A stretch of DNA of 64,000 bases, taken from the NCBI RefSeq assembly GCF_009852415.1, contig NZ_WOXS01000002.1, forward strand, positions 3,060,501-3,124,500, written 5' to 3'. Within the stretch, counting starts at the first letter, position 1; each line of letters begins with the position of its first letter. The DNA is from Streptomyces sp. Tu 3180. GTDB lineage: Bacteria; Actinomycetota; Actinomycetes; Streptomycetales; Streptomycetaceae. A model generated the notes under the pieces. That model did no database searches and was not told the origin of the DNA. It was given only the letters and a program-made list of their open reading frames with translations. Shown in pieces: positions 36,761-45,855 of the stretch. The position numbers were made by a program, and so were the translations under genes.

Positions 36761-39052
36761 TCAGGAACCGGAGGGGCCGGGGGACCGGGAACCGGCGAGG
36801 CGGAAGTCCAGGGCCGTGCACCGGCGGCCCGCCGAGACCGTGCGCACCGCCTGCCCGATCGCCCTGCGGGAACCCACGAGGACGACCAGCCGCTTGGCCC
36901 GTGTGACCGCCGTGTACAGCAGATTGCGCTGGAGCATCATCCAGGCGCCCGTGGTCACCGGGATGACGACCGCCGGGTACTCGCTGCCCTGGGAGCGGTG
37001 GATGGTCACGGCGTAGGCGTGCGCCAGCTCGTCCAGCTCGTCGAACTCGTACGGCACCTCCTCGTCCTCGTCGGTCAGCACCGTCAGGCGCTGGTCGACC
37101 GGGTCGAGCGAGGTGACCACGCCCACGGTGCCGTTGAAGACGCCGTTCTCCCCCTTCTCGTAATTGTTGCGGATCTGGGTCACCTTGTCGCCGACGCGGA
37201 AGACCCGGCCACCGAACCGCTTCTCCGCGAGGTCCGGGCGGCCGGGGGTGATGGCCTGCTGGAGCAGTCCGTTCAGGGTGCCCGCGCCGGCCGGCCCCCG
37301 GTGCATGGGCGCGAGGACCTGCACGTCGCGGCGCGGGTCCAGGCCGAACTTCGCGGGAATGCGCCGGGCCGCGACGTCCACGGTGAGCCGGCCGGCCTCC
37401 TCGGTGTCGTCCTCGACGAAGAGGAAGAAGTCCTTCATGCCGTCGGTGACCGGGTGCTGCCCGGCGTTGATCCGGTGGGCGTTGGTCACCACGCCGGACT
37501 GCTGGGCCTGGCGGAACACGCGGGTGAGGCGGACGGCGGGGACGGGGCTGCCGTCGGCGAGCAGGTCGCGGAGCACCTCTCCGGCGCCGACGCTGGGCAG
37601 CTGGTCGACGTCCCCGACGAAGAGCAGGTGGGCACCCGGCGCCACCGCCTTGACCAGCTTGTTGGCGAGCAGCAGGTCCAGCATGGAGGCCTCGTCGACC
37701 ACCACCAGGTCGGCGTCCAGCGGGCGGTCCCGGTCGTAGGCGGCGTCGCCGCCGGGCTTGAGTTCCAGCAGGCGGTGGACGGTGGAGGCCTCGGCGCCGG
37801 TCAGCTCGGCCAGGCGCTTGGCGGCGCGGCCGGTCGGGGCGGCCAGCACCACCTTGGCCTTCTTGGCCCGGGCCAGCTCCACGATCGAGCGGACGGTGAA
37901 GGACTTGCCGCAGCCGGGCCCGCCGGTGAGCACCGCGACCTTCTCGGTGAGCGCGAGCTTCACCGCCGCCTCCTGCTCGGGGGCGAGGTCGGCTCCGGTC
38001 CGCCCCTTCAGCCAGGCCAGCGCCTTCTCCCAGACCACGTCGCCGAAGCCCGGCATCCGGTCCTCGTCGGTGCGCAGCAGGCGCAGCAGCTGGGCGGAGA
38101 GGGACAGTTCGGCACGGTGGAAGGGGACGAGGTAGACGGCGGTGACGGGGTCGCCGCCCTCCGGGTCGGGGACCTTCTCCCGCACGACGCCGGGGTCCTC
38201 GCCGTCCTCGGGCTCGGCGGCCAGTTCGCCGAGGCACTCGATGACGAGGCCGGTGTCCACCTGGAGCAGCTTGACCGCGTCGGCGATCAGCTTCTCCTCG
38301 GGGAGGTAGCAGTGCCCCTGGTCGGTGGCCTGCGACAGCGCGTACTGCAGGCCCGCCTTCACCCGGTCCGGGCTGTCGTGCGGGATGCCGACGGATCGGG
38401 CGATCTTGTCGGCGGTGAGGAAGCCGATGCCCCAGACGTCGGCGGCCAGCCGGTAGGGCTGGTTCTTCACGACGGAGATGGAGGCGTCGCCGTACTTCTT
38501 GTAGATGCGCACCGCGATCGACGTGGAGACCTCGACGGTCTGGAGGAAGAGCATGACCTCCTTGATCGCCTTCTGCTCCTCCCACGCCTCGGCGATCCTC
38601 CTGGTGCGCTTGGGGCCGAGGCCGGGGACCTCGATCAGCCGCTCGGGCTCCTCCTCGATGATCTTCAGTGTGTCCATGCCGAAGTGCTGGGTGATGCGGT
38701 CGGCGAAGACCGGGCCGATGCCCTTGACCAGGCCCGAGCCGAGGTAGCGGCGGATGCCCTGGACCGTGGCGGGCAGGACGGTCGTGTAGTTCTCCACGTG
38801 GAACTGCTTGCCGTACTGGGGGTGGGAGCCCCAGCGGCCCTCCATCCGCAGCGACTCCCCCACCTGGGCGCCGAGCAGCGCGCCCACCACCGTGAGGAGG
38901 TCGCCGGCGCCCCTGCCGGTGTCGACCCGGGCGACCGTGTAGCCGTTCTCCTCGTTGGCGTACGTGATGCGCTCCAGGACGCCTTCGAGCACGGCCCAGC
39001 GCCGCTCCCCGCTCCCCGTGGCCGACGCGCCGTTCCCCGCCTGGTTGGACAT
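36761..39052 (-). CDS. recD2: RecD2-type SF1B DNA helicase
   Basis: A 763-residue 5'-3' helicase. The N-terminal OB-like part and tandem helix-hairpin-helix motifs (VKGIGPVFADRI about 109, VPGLGPKRTRRI about 142, DVWGIGFLTADKI about 205) are typical of RecD2 rather than RecBCD RecD. The motor has Walker A GGPGCGKS (377-384), motif II DEAS (453-456), VGDVDQLPSVG, VFRQA, and the late motifs TIHRSQGSEYP and LLYTAVTRAKRLV. The last 30 residues (Arg/Ser/Gly/Pro-rich) are probably disordered. Roles in the family include replication fork and damage tolerance. A single gene with no obvious operon partner. Confidence 0.94.
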   Translation of the reverse strand: MSNQAGNGASATGSGERRWAVLEGVLERITYANEENGYTVARVDTGRGAGDLLTVVGALLGAQVGESLRMEGRWGSHPQYGKQFHVENYTTVLPATVQGIRRYLGSGLVKGIGPVFADRITQHFGMDTLKIIEEEPERLIEVPGLGPKRTRRIAEAWEEQKAIKEVMLFLQTVEVSTSIAVRIYKKYGDASISVVKNQPYRLAADVWGIGFLTADKIARSVGIPHDSPDRVKAGLQYALSQATDQGHCYLPEEKLIADAVKLLQVDTGLVIECLGELAAEPEDGEDPGVVREKVPDPEGGDPVTAVYLVPFHRAELSLSAQLLRLLRTDEDRMPGFGDVVWEKALAWLKGRTGADLAPEQEAAVKLALTEKVAVLTGGPGCGKSFTVRSIVELARAKKAKVVLAAPTGRAAKRLAELTGAEASTVHRLLELKPGGDAAYDRDRPLDADLVVVDEASMLDLLLANKLVKAVAPGAHLLFVGDVDQLPSVGAGEVLRDLLADGSPVPAVRLTRVFRQAQQSGVVTNAHRINAGQHPVTDGMKDFFLFVEDDTEEAGRLTVDVAARRIPAKFGLDPRRDVQVLAPMHRGPAGAGTLNGLLQQAITPGRPDLAEKRFGGRVFRVGDKVTQIRNNYEKGENGVFNGTVGVVTSLDPVDQRLTVLTDEDEEVPYEFDELDELAHAYAVTIHRSQGSEYPAVVIPVTTGAWMMLQRNLLYTAVTRAKRLVVLVGSRRAIGQAVRTVSAGRRCTALDFRLAGSRSPGPSGS

Positions 39053-39119
39053 GGTCCGACGGTACCGCCCGCCGCCGACAGCCCGGGGCGGCCCGTCGGC
39101 GGGAGCGGCCCGCGGGCCC

Positions 39120-39482
39120 TCACGCCGCCCGTGCGATGTGCGCGGTCACCTTCCTGAAGTCGTCGGTCGGGGAGAACTCCACGAACGCGCAGTCCTCCAG
39201 CACCAGCGGGACGTGCCCGGGCGCCCAGTGGCAGGCCTGCCCCGCCTCGTGGTCCTGCTCCCCCTCGGCCGTGCGCATCCGCAGCCGCCCCTCGAGCAGA
39301 TGGCCCCGGTGCGGGCACGGGCACGCGTCGCCGGGCAGGCCCTCGAGGGCCGGGCCCATGTCCGTGCCCCGCGGCAGGCGCACGCAGCCGACCGGCGGGC
39401 CCCCGCCGGTCGGCTGCGTGCGCAGCTCCACTCCGTCGCCCTCCAGGGCGACGGGTGCGCCCTCACGAGCCGCCGCCGTCAT
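39120..39482 (-). CDS. Small cupin-like protein
   Basis: A 120-residue protein with GGAGGAG just upstream of its ATG. The visible core HRGHLLEGRLRMRTAEGEQD, then ACHWAPGHVPLVLEDC and FVEFSPTDDFRKV, follows the beta-strand pattern of a cupin with a single plausible metal histidine set (PHRGH, CHWAPGH). It also has three cysteines around 58-60. Its function is unknown; many such proteins bind small molecules. It is located between recD2 and the ribose operon and is divergent from the latter. Confidence 0.75.
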   Translation of the reverse strand: MTAAAREGAPVALEGDGVELRTQPTGGGPPVGCVRLPRGTDMGPALEGLPGDACPCPHRGHLLEGRLRMRTAEGEQDHEAGQACHWAPGHVPLVLEDCAFVEFSPTDDFRKVTAHIARAA

Positions 39483-39625
39483 GACTCCTCCGCCTCCGGC
39501 CCCCGCGGACCTGGGGAGACGACCCTCACCACCAGCGTGACCCCCGTCCGACGGTCCGCGACCCCCCGGACACGGAACATCACGATCCGGTTTCGAGGCG
39601 GCGCCGGGGGGTTGCCGAAACGGCG

Positions 39626-39671
39626 TGTAATCGATTCCAATCCTCGGTGTCGATCGATGTAATCGATTCCA
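39626..39671. promoter_or_regulatory. Twin LacI-family operators upstream of the ribose operon
   Basis: TGTAATCGATTCCA occurs twice (39626-39639 and 39658-39671), 32 bp apart, about three helical turns. Each is a near-palindrome centred on ATCGAT, the layout of LacI/RbsR sites. They lie 31 bp before the LacI-type gene, consistent with autoregulation and sugar induction of the operon. Confidence 0.8.
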
Positions 39672-39701
39672 CGAGCTCTTCCACAAGGAGGTGGAGCAGC
39701 G

Positions 39702-40751
39702 ATGGCGAGCATCAAGGACGTCGCCGCCGAGGCGGGCCTGTCCGTCGCCACGGTGTCGCGCGTCCTGAACGACCATCCGTCGGTCAGCGCGGACGCCCGC
39801 ACGCGCGTGCTGGCCGCCGTCGAGACGCTGGGCTACCGCCCGAACGCCGTCGCGCGCTCCCTGCGCACCGACCAGACCCGCACCCTCGGCCTGGTCATCA
39901 GCGACGTGCTGAACCCGTACTTCACCGAACTGGCCCGCTCCGTGGAGGAGGAGGCCCGCGCCCTCGGCTACAGCGTGATCATCGGCAACGCCGACGAGCG
40001 GCCCGACCTCCAGGACCACCACGTGCGGACCCTGCTGGACCGCCGGATCGACGGGCTGCTGGTCTCCCCCACCGACGGCGGGTCGCCGCTGATGCTGGAC
40101 GCCGCCCGCGCGGGCACGCCGATGGTGTTCGTCGACCGGTGGATCCCGGGCGTGGACGTGCCGGTGGTGCGGTCGGACGGGCAGGCGGCCGTGCGGGACC
40201 TCGTGGCGCACCTGCACCGACTCGGACACCGGCGGCTGGCGATCATCGCGGGCCCGGCGGCGACCACGACCGGCCGGGAACGCGTGGACGCCTTCCGCGC
40301 GGCGCTGCGCGAGCACGGGCTGGAGCTCCCCGACGCCTACACGGGCCAGGGCGACTTCCAGGCCGAGAGCGGCCGCCGCGTCACCGAGGGCTTCCTGGAC
40401 CTGCCCGAACCGCCCGAGGTGGTCTTCGCCGCCGACAACCTGATGGCGCTCGGCGCGCTGGACGCCGTCCGCGCGCGCGGGCTGCGGGTGCCCGACGACA
40501 TCGCGCTGGCCGCGTTCGACGACATCCGCTGGTTCGTGCACACCGACCCGCCGGTCACCGCGATCGCCCAGCCCACCAAGGAGCTGGGGCGGGCCGCCGT
40601 GCGCGCGCTGGTCGACCGCATCGAGGGCCGGCCCGGCGAGTCCGTCACCCTCCCCGCCCGGCTCGTGGTGCGCCGCTCGTGCGGCGAACCGGCCCCCGCA
40701 CGGCCCCCACAGCCCCCCACCCCGTCCCCCGTACGAAGGAGTACGTCGTGA
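39702..40751 (+). CDS. LacI-family regulator of the ribose-type operon
   Basis: A 349-residue repressor. The N-terminal HTH and hinge are canonical (SIKDVAAEAGLSVATVSRVL, then GYRPNAVARSL). The periplasmic-binding-like domain begins near residue 60 (TLGLVISDVLNPYFTELARS) and includes GHRRLAIIAGP and IALAAFDDIRWF. A strong site (AAGGAGG) precedes the ATG. It is first in the operon and its stop overlaps the ATPase start. It should bind the two ATCGAT-centred sites upstream and release on ribose or a related sugar. Confidence 0.9.
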   Translation: MASIKDVAAEAGLSVATVSRVLNDHPSVSADARTRVLAAVETLGYRPNAVARSLRTDQTRTLGLVISDVLNPYFTELARSVEEEARALGYSVIIGNADERPDLQDHHVRTLLDRRIDGLLVSPTDGGSPLMLDAARAGTPMVFVDRWIPGVDVPVVRSDGQAAVRDLVAHLHRLGHRRLAIIAGPAATTTGRERVDAFRAALREHGLELPDAYTGQGDFQAESGRRVTEGFLDLPEPPEVVFAADNLMALGALDAVRARGLRVPDDIALAAFDDIRWFVHTDPPVTAIAQPTKELGRAAVRALVDRIEGRPGESVTLPARLVVRRSCGEPAPARPPQPPTPSPVRRSTS

Positions 40752-42337
40752 GCGACCCGGACGAGTTGCTGCGCATCGAGGGCATCCGCAAGACCTTCCC
40801 GGGCGTGGTCGCCCTCGACGGCGTCGACTTCGACCTGCGCCGGGGCGAGGTGCACGTGCTGCTCGGCGAGAACGGCGCGGGCAAGAGCACCCTCATCAAG
40901 ACGCTGTCGGGCGCCCACACGCCCGACGCCGGCCGGATCCTGGCCGGCGGCGAGGAGGTGCGCATCCAGAGCGCGCAGGACTCCGAGCGGCTCGGGATCG
41001 CCACCATCTACCAGGAGTTCAACCTCGTTCCCGATCTGACGGTCGCCGAGAACATCTTCCTGGGACGGCAGCCGCGCCGCTTCGGGATGATCGACCGGAA
41101 GAGGATGGAGGCCGAGGCCGCCGTCCTCCTGGAGCGCGTCGGCGTCGACGTGCCGCCCCGCGCGCGGGTGCGCGAACTCGGCATCGCGCGGCTGCAGATG
41201 GTGGAGATCGCCAAGGCGCTCAGCCTGGACGCCCGCGTGCTGATCATGGACGAGCCGACCGCCGTGCTGACCTCCGAGGAGGTCGAGAGGCTGTTCGCCA
41301 TCGTGCGCAGGCTGCGCGAGGACGGCGTGGGCATCGTGTTCATCACCCACCACCTGGAGGAGATCGCCGCCCTGGGCGACCGGGTCACCGTCATCCGGGA
41401 CGGCAGGAGCGTCGGGCAGGTCCCGGCGTCCACGCCCGAGGACGAACTGGTCCGGCTCATGGTGGGGCGGTCGATCGAGCAGCAGTACCCGCGTGCGCGG
41501 CCGGAGACCGGCGAGGCGCTGCTGCGGGTCGAGGGACTCACCCGCGACGGCGTCTTCCACGACGTCAGCTTCGAGGTGCGCGCCGGCGAGGTCGTCGGCA
41601 TCGCGGGCCTGGTCGGGGCCGGCCGCACCGAGGTCGCGCGGGCCGTGTTCGGCGCCGACCCCTACGACAGGGGGTCCGTGGAGGTCGCGGGCGGCGCGCT
41701 GCGCCGGCACGACGTGAACGCCGCCATGGCGGCGGGCATCGGGCTGGTCCCGGAGGACCGCAAGGGCCAGGGACTCGTCCTGGACGCCTCCGTCGAGGAG
41801 AACCTGGGCCTGGTGACGCTGCGTTCGGCCACCCGCGCGGGGCTCGTCGACCTCAAGGGGCAGCGCGCGGCGGCGGCCCGGATCGCCGAGCAGCTCGGCG
41901 TGCGGATGGCGGGCCTCGGCCAGCACGTGCGCACGCTCTCCGGCGGCAACCAGCAGAAGGTCGTCATCGGCAAGTGGCTGCTGGCGGACACCAGGGTGCT
42001 CATCCTCGACGAGCCCACGCGCGGCATCGACGTCGGCGCCAAGGTCGAGATCTACCAGCTGATCAACGAACTCACCGCCGCCGGCACCGCCGTCCTGATG
42101 ATCTCCAGCGATCTGCCCGAGGTGCTCGGCATGAGCGACCGGGTGCTGGTGATGGCCCAGGGCCGGATCGCGGGCCAACTGGCCGCCGAGCAGGCCACCC
42201 AGGACGCCGTGATGGCGCTCGCCGTCGGCACCGGCGCCGAGTCCGACGGCGCGGGCCCGGACCCCGGCTCCCCCGCCCCCTCCCCCTCCCTTCCCGACTC
42301 CGACAAGACCGACAAGGAGGCCCCCCGTGGCCGCTGA
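40748..42337 (+). CDS. rbsA: Sugar ABC transporter ATPase, two-domain (RbsA-like)
   Basis: A 529-residue ATPase with two fused ABC domains, the CUT2 arrangement. Domain 1 has Walker A GENGAGKST (about 37-45), Walker B VLIMDEPTAVL and H-loop FITHHLEE. Domain 2 has a degenerate Walker A (GLVGAGRTEVA) and an intact signature LSGGNQQKVVIGKW with LILDEPTRGID. GTG 40748 has AAGGAG upstream and overlaps the regulator stop. The Asp/Pro/Ser-rich C-terminal tail overlaps the next gene by 11 bp. It energises uptake by the fused permease. Confidence 0.93.
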   Translation: MSDPDELLRIEGIRKTFPGVVALDGVDFDLRRGEVHVLLGENGAGKSTLIKTLSGAHTPDAGRILAGGEEVRIQSAQDSERLGIATIYQEFNLVPDLTVAENIFLGRQPRRFGMIDRKRMEAEAAVLLERVGVDVPPRARVRELGIARLQMVEIAKALSLDARVLIMDEPTAVLTSEEVERLFAIVRRLREDGVGIVFITHHLEEIAALGDRVTVIRDGRSVGQVPASTPEDELVRLMVGRSIEQQYPRARPETGEALLRVEGLTRDGVFHDVSFEVRAGEVVGIAGLVGAGRTEVARAVFGADPYDRGSVEVAGGALRRHDVNAAMAAGIGLVPEDRKGQGLVLDASVEENLGLVTLRSATRAGLVDLKGQRAAAARIAEQLGVRMAGLGQHVRTLSGGNQQKVVIGKWLLADTRVLILDEPTRGIDVGAKVEIYQLINELTAAGTAVLMISSDLPEVLGMSDRVLVMAQGRIAGQLAAEQATQDAVMALAVGTGAESDGAGPDPGSPAPSPSLPDSDKTDKEAPRGR

Positions 42338-44282
42338 CACGCTCAAGAGCCGGACGGGCACGGGTGGCGCCTCGGGCGGCCTGCGCCGCCTGCTGCTGGA
42401 CAACGGGGCGCTCACCGCGCTCATCGTCCTGGTCGTCGCCATGTCCGCGCTGTCCGGCGACTTCCTGACCGCCGACAACCTGCTCAACATCGGTGTGCAG
42501 GCCGCGGTCACCGCGATCCTCGCCTTCGGCGTCACCTTCGTGATCGTCTCCGCGGGCATCGACCTGTCGGTCGGCTCGGTCGCCGCCCTGTCGGCCACCG
42601 TGCTGGCCTGGAGCGCCACCTCGCAGGGCGTCCCGGTGGTCCTGGCGGTGCTCCTGGCCGTCGCCACGGGCATCGTCTGCGGCCTGGTCAACGGCTTCCT
42701 GGTCTCGTACGGCAAACTGCCGCCGTTCATCGCGACGCTGGCCATGCTGTCGGTGGCGCGCGGTCTGTCCCTGGTGATCTCGCAGGGCTCCCCGATCCCC
42801 TTCCCGGACTCCGTCTCGCACCTCGGCGACACCCTCGGCGGCTGGCTGCCGGTGCCGGTGCTGGTGATGGCCGTCATGGGGCTGCTCACGGCGTTCGTCC
42901 TGGGCCGGACGTACATCGGCCGCTCCATGTACGCCATCGGCGGCAACGAGGAGGCGGCCCGGCTGTCCGGGCTGCGGGTGAGGAAGCAGAAGCTCGCCGT
43001 CTACGCGCTGTCCGGCCTGTTCGCCGCCGCCGCGGGCATCGTGCTCGCCGCCCGGCTGTCCTCCGCGCAGCCGCAGGCCGCGCAGGGCTACGAGCTGGAC
43101 GCGATCGCCGCGGTCGTCATCGGCGGCGCCTCCCTCGCGGGCGGCACCGGCAAGGCCTCCGGGACGCTGATCGGCGCGCTGATCCTGGCGGTGCTGCGCA
43201 ACGGCCTCAACCTCCTGTCGGTGTCGGCGTTCTGGCAGCAGGTCGTCATCGGCGTCGTGATCGCGCTGGCGGTGCTCTTCGACACGCTGCGCCGCAAGGC
43301 GGGGGCCACCCCGGTGGCCGCCGGCACGTCCGGCGGGGGGAACCGCGGGAAGCAGGCGGCGACCTACGTGCTGGCCGCGGTGGTCGCGGCGGCGGTCGTC
43401 GGCGCGATGTCCTTCCTGCACAACGGCTCCTCGGCGGCGAAGAGCGAGAAGGTCGGCCTGTCGCTGTCGACCCTCAACAACCCGTTCTTCGTGCAGATCC
43501 GGGCCGGCGCCGAGGAGGAGGCGAGGAAGCGGGGCGTGGACCTGACCGTCACGGACGCCCAGAACGACGCCTCCCAGCAGGCCAACCACCTGCAGAACTT
43601 CACCAGCGGGAGCCTCGGCGCGATCATCGTCAACCCGGTGGACTCGGACGCGGCCGGCCCCTCGGTGCGCTCCGCCAACAAGGCCGGCATCCCCGTCGTC
43701 GCCGTCGACCGGGGCGTCAACCAGGCGGAGACGGACGCGCTGGTCGCCTCCGACAACGTCGCCGGCGGCCGGCAGGGCGCGAAGGCGCTCGCCGAGAAGC
43801 TGGGCGGCGAGGGCACCATCGTGATCCTCCAGGGCCAGGCCGGCACCTCCGCCAGCCGGGAGCGCGGCGCGGGCTTCGCCGAGGGACTGAAGGACTACCC
43901 GGGCATCGAGGTGGTCGCCAAGCAGCCCGCCGACTTCGACCGCACCAAGGGCCTCGACGTGATGACCAACCTGCTCCAGGCCCACCCGGACATCGACGGC
44001 GTGTTCGCCGAGAACGACGAGATGGCGCTCGGCGCGATCAAGGCGCTCGGCTCCAAGGCCGGAAAGTCGGTCCAGGTCGTCGGGTTCGACGGCACGCCGG
44101 ACGGGCTCAAGGCGGTCGAGGAGGGCACGCTGTACGCGTCCGTCGCGCAGGTGCCGAGGGAACTGGGCAGGATCGCGGTGGACAACGCGCTGCGCGCGGC
44201 CGAGGGCAAGAAGGTCAGCGAGACGGTGAAGGTCCCGGTGAAGGTGGTCACGAAGGAGAACGTGGCCGGCTTCGGCGGCTGA
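42327..44282 (+). CDS. Fused sugar permease and substrate-binding protein (RbsC-RbsB)
   Basis: A 651-residue fusion. Residues 25-330 are a CUT2 permease with about 8-10 helices (FVIVSAGIDLSVGSVAALSA, then NEEAARLSGLRVRK and AVVIGGASLAGG). A linker helix near 350-367 crosses the membrane. Residues 375-651 are a ribose-type binding protein (VGLSLSTLNNPFFVQIRAGA, IIVNPVDSDAAGPSVRSA, FAENDEMALGAIKAL, VVGFDGTPDGLKAVEEGTL). The receptor is thus tethered to its own permease instead of being a lipoprotein. S. coelicolor has, from memory, the same fusion at SCO2747. It overlaps rbsA by 11 bp. Confidence 0.92.
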   Translation: MAADTLKSRTGTGGASGGLRRLLLDNGALTALIVLVVAMSALSGDFLTADNLLNIGVQAAVTAILAFGVTFVIVSAGIDLSVGSVAALSATVLAWSATSQGVPVVLAVLLAVATGIVCGLVNGFLVSYGKLPPFIATLAMLSVARGLSLVISQGSPIPFPDSVSHLGDTLGGWLPVPVLVMAVMGLLTAFVLGRTYIGRSMYAIGGNEEAARLSGLRVRKQKLAVYALSGLFAAAAGIVLAARLSSAQPQAAQGYELDAIAAVVIGGASLAGGTGKASGTLIGALILAVLRNGLNLLSVSAFWQQVVIGVVIALAVLFDTLRRKAGATPVAAGTSGGGNRGKQAATYVLAAVVAAAVVGAMSFLHNGSSAAKSEKVGLSLSTLNNPFFVQIRAGAEEEARKRGVDLTVTDAQNDASQQANHLQNFTSGSLGAIIVNPVDSDAAGPSVRSANKAGIPVVAVDRGVNQAETDALVASDNVAGGRQGAKALAEKLGGEGTIVILQGQAGTSASRERGAGFAEGLKDYPGIEVVAKQPADFDRTKGLDVMTNLLQAHPDIDGVFAENDEMALGAIKALGSKAGKSVQVVGFDGTPDGLKAVEEGTLYASVAQVPRELGRIAVDNALRAAEGKKVSETVKVPVKVVTKENVAGFGG

Positions 44283-44298
44283 CACCGGCCAGAAGGAC

Positions 44299-44333
44299 CG
44301 GGGGCGGACGGTCACGGCGACCGTCCGCCCCCG
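44299..44333 (+). terminator. Intercistronic hairpin inside the ribose operon
   Basis: A 15-bp perfect stem (44299-44313 with 44319-44333) and loop ACGGC lies in the 75-bp gap between the transporter fusion and ribokinase. It may partly terminate transcription or stabilise the transporter mRNA, lowering kinase output. Confidence 0.7.
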
Positions 44334-44357
44334 CACGACCATGTGGGGAGCCACTTC

Positions 44358-45401
44358 ATGTACGACTACGACCTCCTGGTCGTGGGTTCGGCCAACGCCG
44401 ACCTGGTGATCGGTGTGGAGCGCCGGCCGGGCGCCGGGGAGACGGTGCTCGGCTCGGACCTGGCCGTCCACCCGGGCGGCAAGGGCGCGAACCAGGCGGT
44501 CGCGGCCGCCCGGCTCGGGGCCCGCACGGCCCTGCTGGCCCGGGTCGGCGACGACGGGCACGGCCGGCTGCTGCTGGACTCGCAGCGGGCGGCGGGCGTC
44601 GACACGGTGGGCGTGCTGGTGGGCGGGGCGCCGACCGGGGTCGCGCTGATCACGGTGGACCCCTCGGGGGACAACAGCATCGTCGTCTCGCCGGGCGCGA
44701 ACGGCCGGCTGACGCCGGCGGACGTGCGCGCGGCGACGAGCCTCTTCCACGCCTCCCGGGTGGTCTCCGCACAGCTGGAGATCCCGCTGGAGACGGTGGT
44801 GGAGGTGGTGCGGAACCTGGCGCCGGACAGCCGGTTCGTGCTGAACCCCTCGCCGCCGCGCCCGCTGCCGCCCGAGGTGCTGGCGGCCTGCGACCCGCTG
44901 ATCGTCAACGAGCACGAGGCCAAGGTGATCCTGGGCGAGGCGTGCGGGGGCGGGGAACCGGAGGACTGGGCGCGGCTGCTGCTGGCGAAGGGCCCGCGCT
45001 CGGTGGTGGTGACGCTGGGCGGGGAGGGCGCCCTGGTGGCCTCCCCGGACGGCGTCTCGCGCGTGGCGTCCGTGAAGGTGCGCGCCGTGGACACCACCGG
45101 CGCGGGCGACGCGTTCACCGCCGCGCTGGCCTGGCGGCTCGGCGCGGGCGAGTCCCTCGCCGGCGCGGCGGCGTACGCGGCCCGGGTCGGGGCGGCGACG
45201 GTCACCAAGGAGGGGGCGCAGGTGTCGTTCCCGACGGCGGAGGAGGTCGCGGCGCTGCGTCCGGCCGGCCCGGAGGGCGACCGCGAGGGTGCGGCCGGCC
45301 CGGAGGGCGACCGCGAGGGTGCGGCCGGCCCGGAGGGCGACCGCGAGGGTGCGGCCGGCCCGGAGGGCGACCGCGAGGGTGCGCGGGGCGGGGCCCGGTG
45401 A
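44358..45401 (+). CDS. rbsK: Ribokinase (PfkB family) with repeat tail
   Basis: A 347-residue kinase phosphorylating ribose at O5. The PfkB motifs are PGGKGANQAVAAARLG near residue 40 and VDTTGAGDAFTAALAW near 240, with the catalytic Asp in GAGD. NEHEA is the ribokinase metal/phosphate motif. ATG 44358 has GGGGAG seven bases upstream; GTG 44343 is less likely. The last 45 residues are four exact copies of a ten-residue Gly/Pro/Glu/Asp/Arg unit outside the kinase fold, from a DNA minisatellite. The stop overlaps rbsD (GTGA). Confidence 0.92.
   Translation: MYDYDLLVVGSANADLVIGVERRPGAGETVLGSDLAVHPGGKGANQAVAAARLGARTALLARVGDDGHGRLLLDSQRAAGVDTVGVLVGGAPTGVALITVDPSGDNSIVVSPGANGRLTPADVRAATSLFHASRVVSAQLEIPLETVVEVVRNLAPDSRFVLNPSPPRPLPPEVLAACDPLIVNEHEAKVILGEACGGGEPEDWARLLLAKGPRSVVVTLGGEGALVASPDGVSRVASVKVRAVDTTGAGDAFTAALAWRLGAGESLAGAAAYAARVGAATVTKEGAQVSFPTAEEVAALRPAGPEGDREGAAGPEGDREGAAGPEGDREGAAGPEGDREGARGGAR
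45263..45382 (+). repeat. Four perfect 30-bp tandem repeats in rbsK
   Basis: The unit GGCCGGCCCGGAGGGCGACC plus ten more bases is repeated four times without a mismatch (45263-45382). Its 30-bp length keeps the frame and encodes AGPEGDREGA units. Perfect identity implies recent expansion by slippage or unequal exchange. Confidence 0.92.
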
Positions 45402-45787
45402 AGAAGCACGGGATCCTCAACCGCCACCTCTCCGGCGCGCTGGCCGCACTCGGGCACGGCGACGGGGTGCTGGTGTGCGACGCCGGCATGCCGATACCCG
45501 ACGGGCCGCACGTGGTGGACCTGGCGTTCCGGGCCGGGGTGCCGTCCTTCGCCGAGGTGGTCGAGGGGCTGCTGGAGGAGCTGGTGGTCGAGGGCGCGAC
45601 GGCGGCGACCGAGGTGCGGCGGGCCAATCCGGCGGCGGCGGACCTGCTGGCGGGGCACTTCCCCCGGCTCGAGCTGGTGCCGCACGAGCGGCTCAAGGAG
45701 CTGACGGCCGGCGCGCGGCTCGTCGTGCGCACCGGCGAGGCACGGCCGTACGCGAACGTGCTGCTGCGCTGCGGGGTGTTCTTCTGA
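45398..45787 (+). CDS. rbsD: D-ribose pyranase
   Basis: A 129-residue RbsD/FucU protein that interconverts pyranose and furanose forms of ribose so that the kinase receives its substrate. It opens with KKHGILNRHLSGALAALGHG, holds VCDAGMPIP, and ends with TGEARPYANVLLRCGVFF, which are family hallmarks including the catalytic His21-equivalent region. The GTG start overlaps the ribokinase stop by 4 bases. It is the last gene of the operon, followed by a terminator. Confidence 0.94.
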   Translation: MKKHGILNRHLSGALAALGHGDGVLVCDAGMPIPDGPHVVDLAFRAGVPSFAEVVEGLLEELVVEGATAATEVRRANPAAADLLAGHFPRLELVPHERLKELTAGARLVVRTGEARPYANVLLRCGVFF

Positions 45788-45855
45788 CACCGGCGCGCCG
45801 GCGCCGGTGAGCCGGCCCGGCGGCGCCGGCGGCGCCGGCGGCACGCGAACCTCGA

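Noticed and set aside
45795..45850. GGC/GCC-rich stretch after rbsD as a repeat element
   Set aside because: Low-complexity GC run with irregular units; it is better treated as part of the terminator region.
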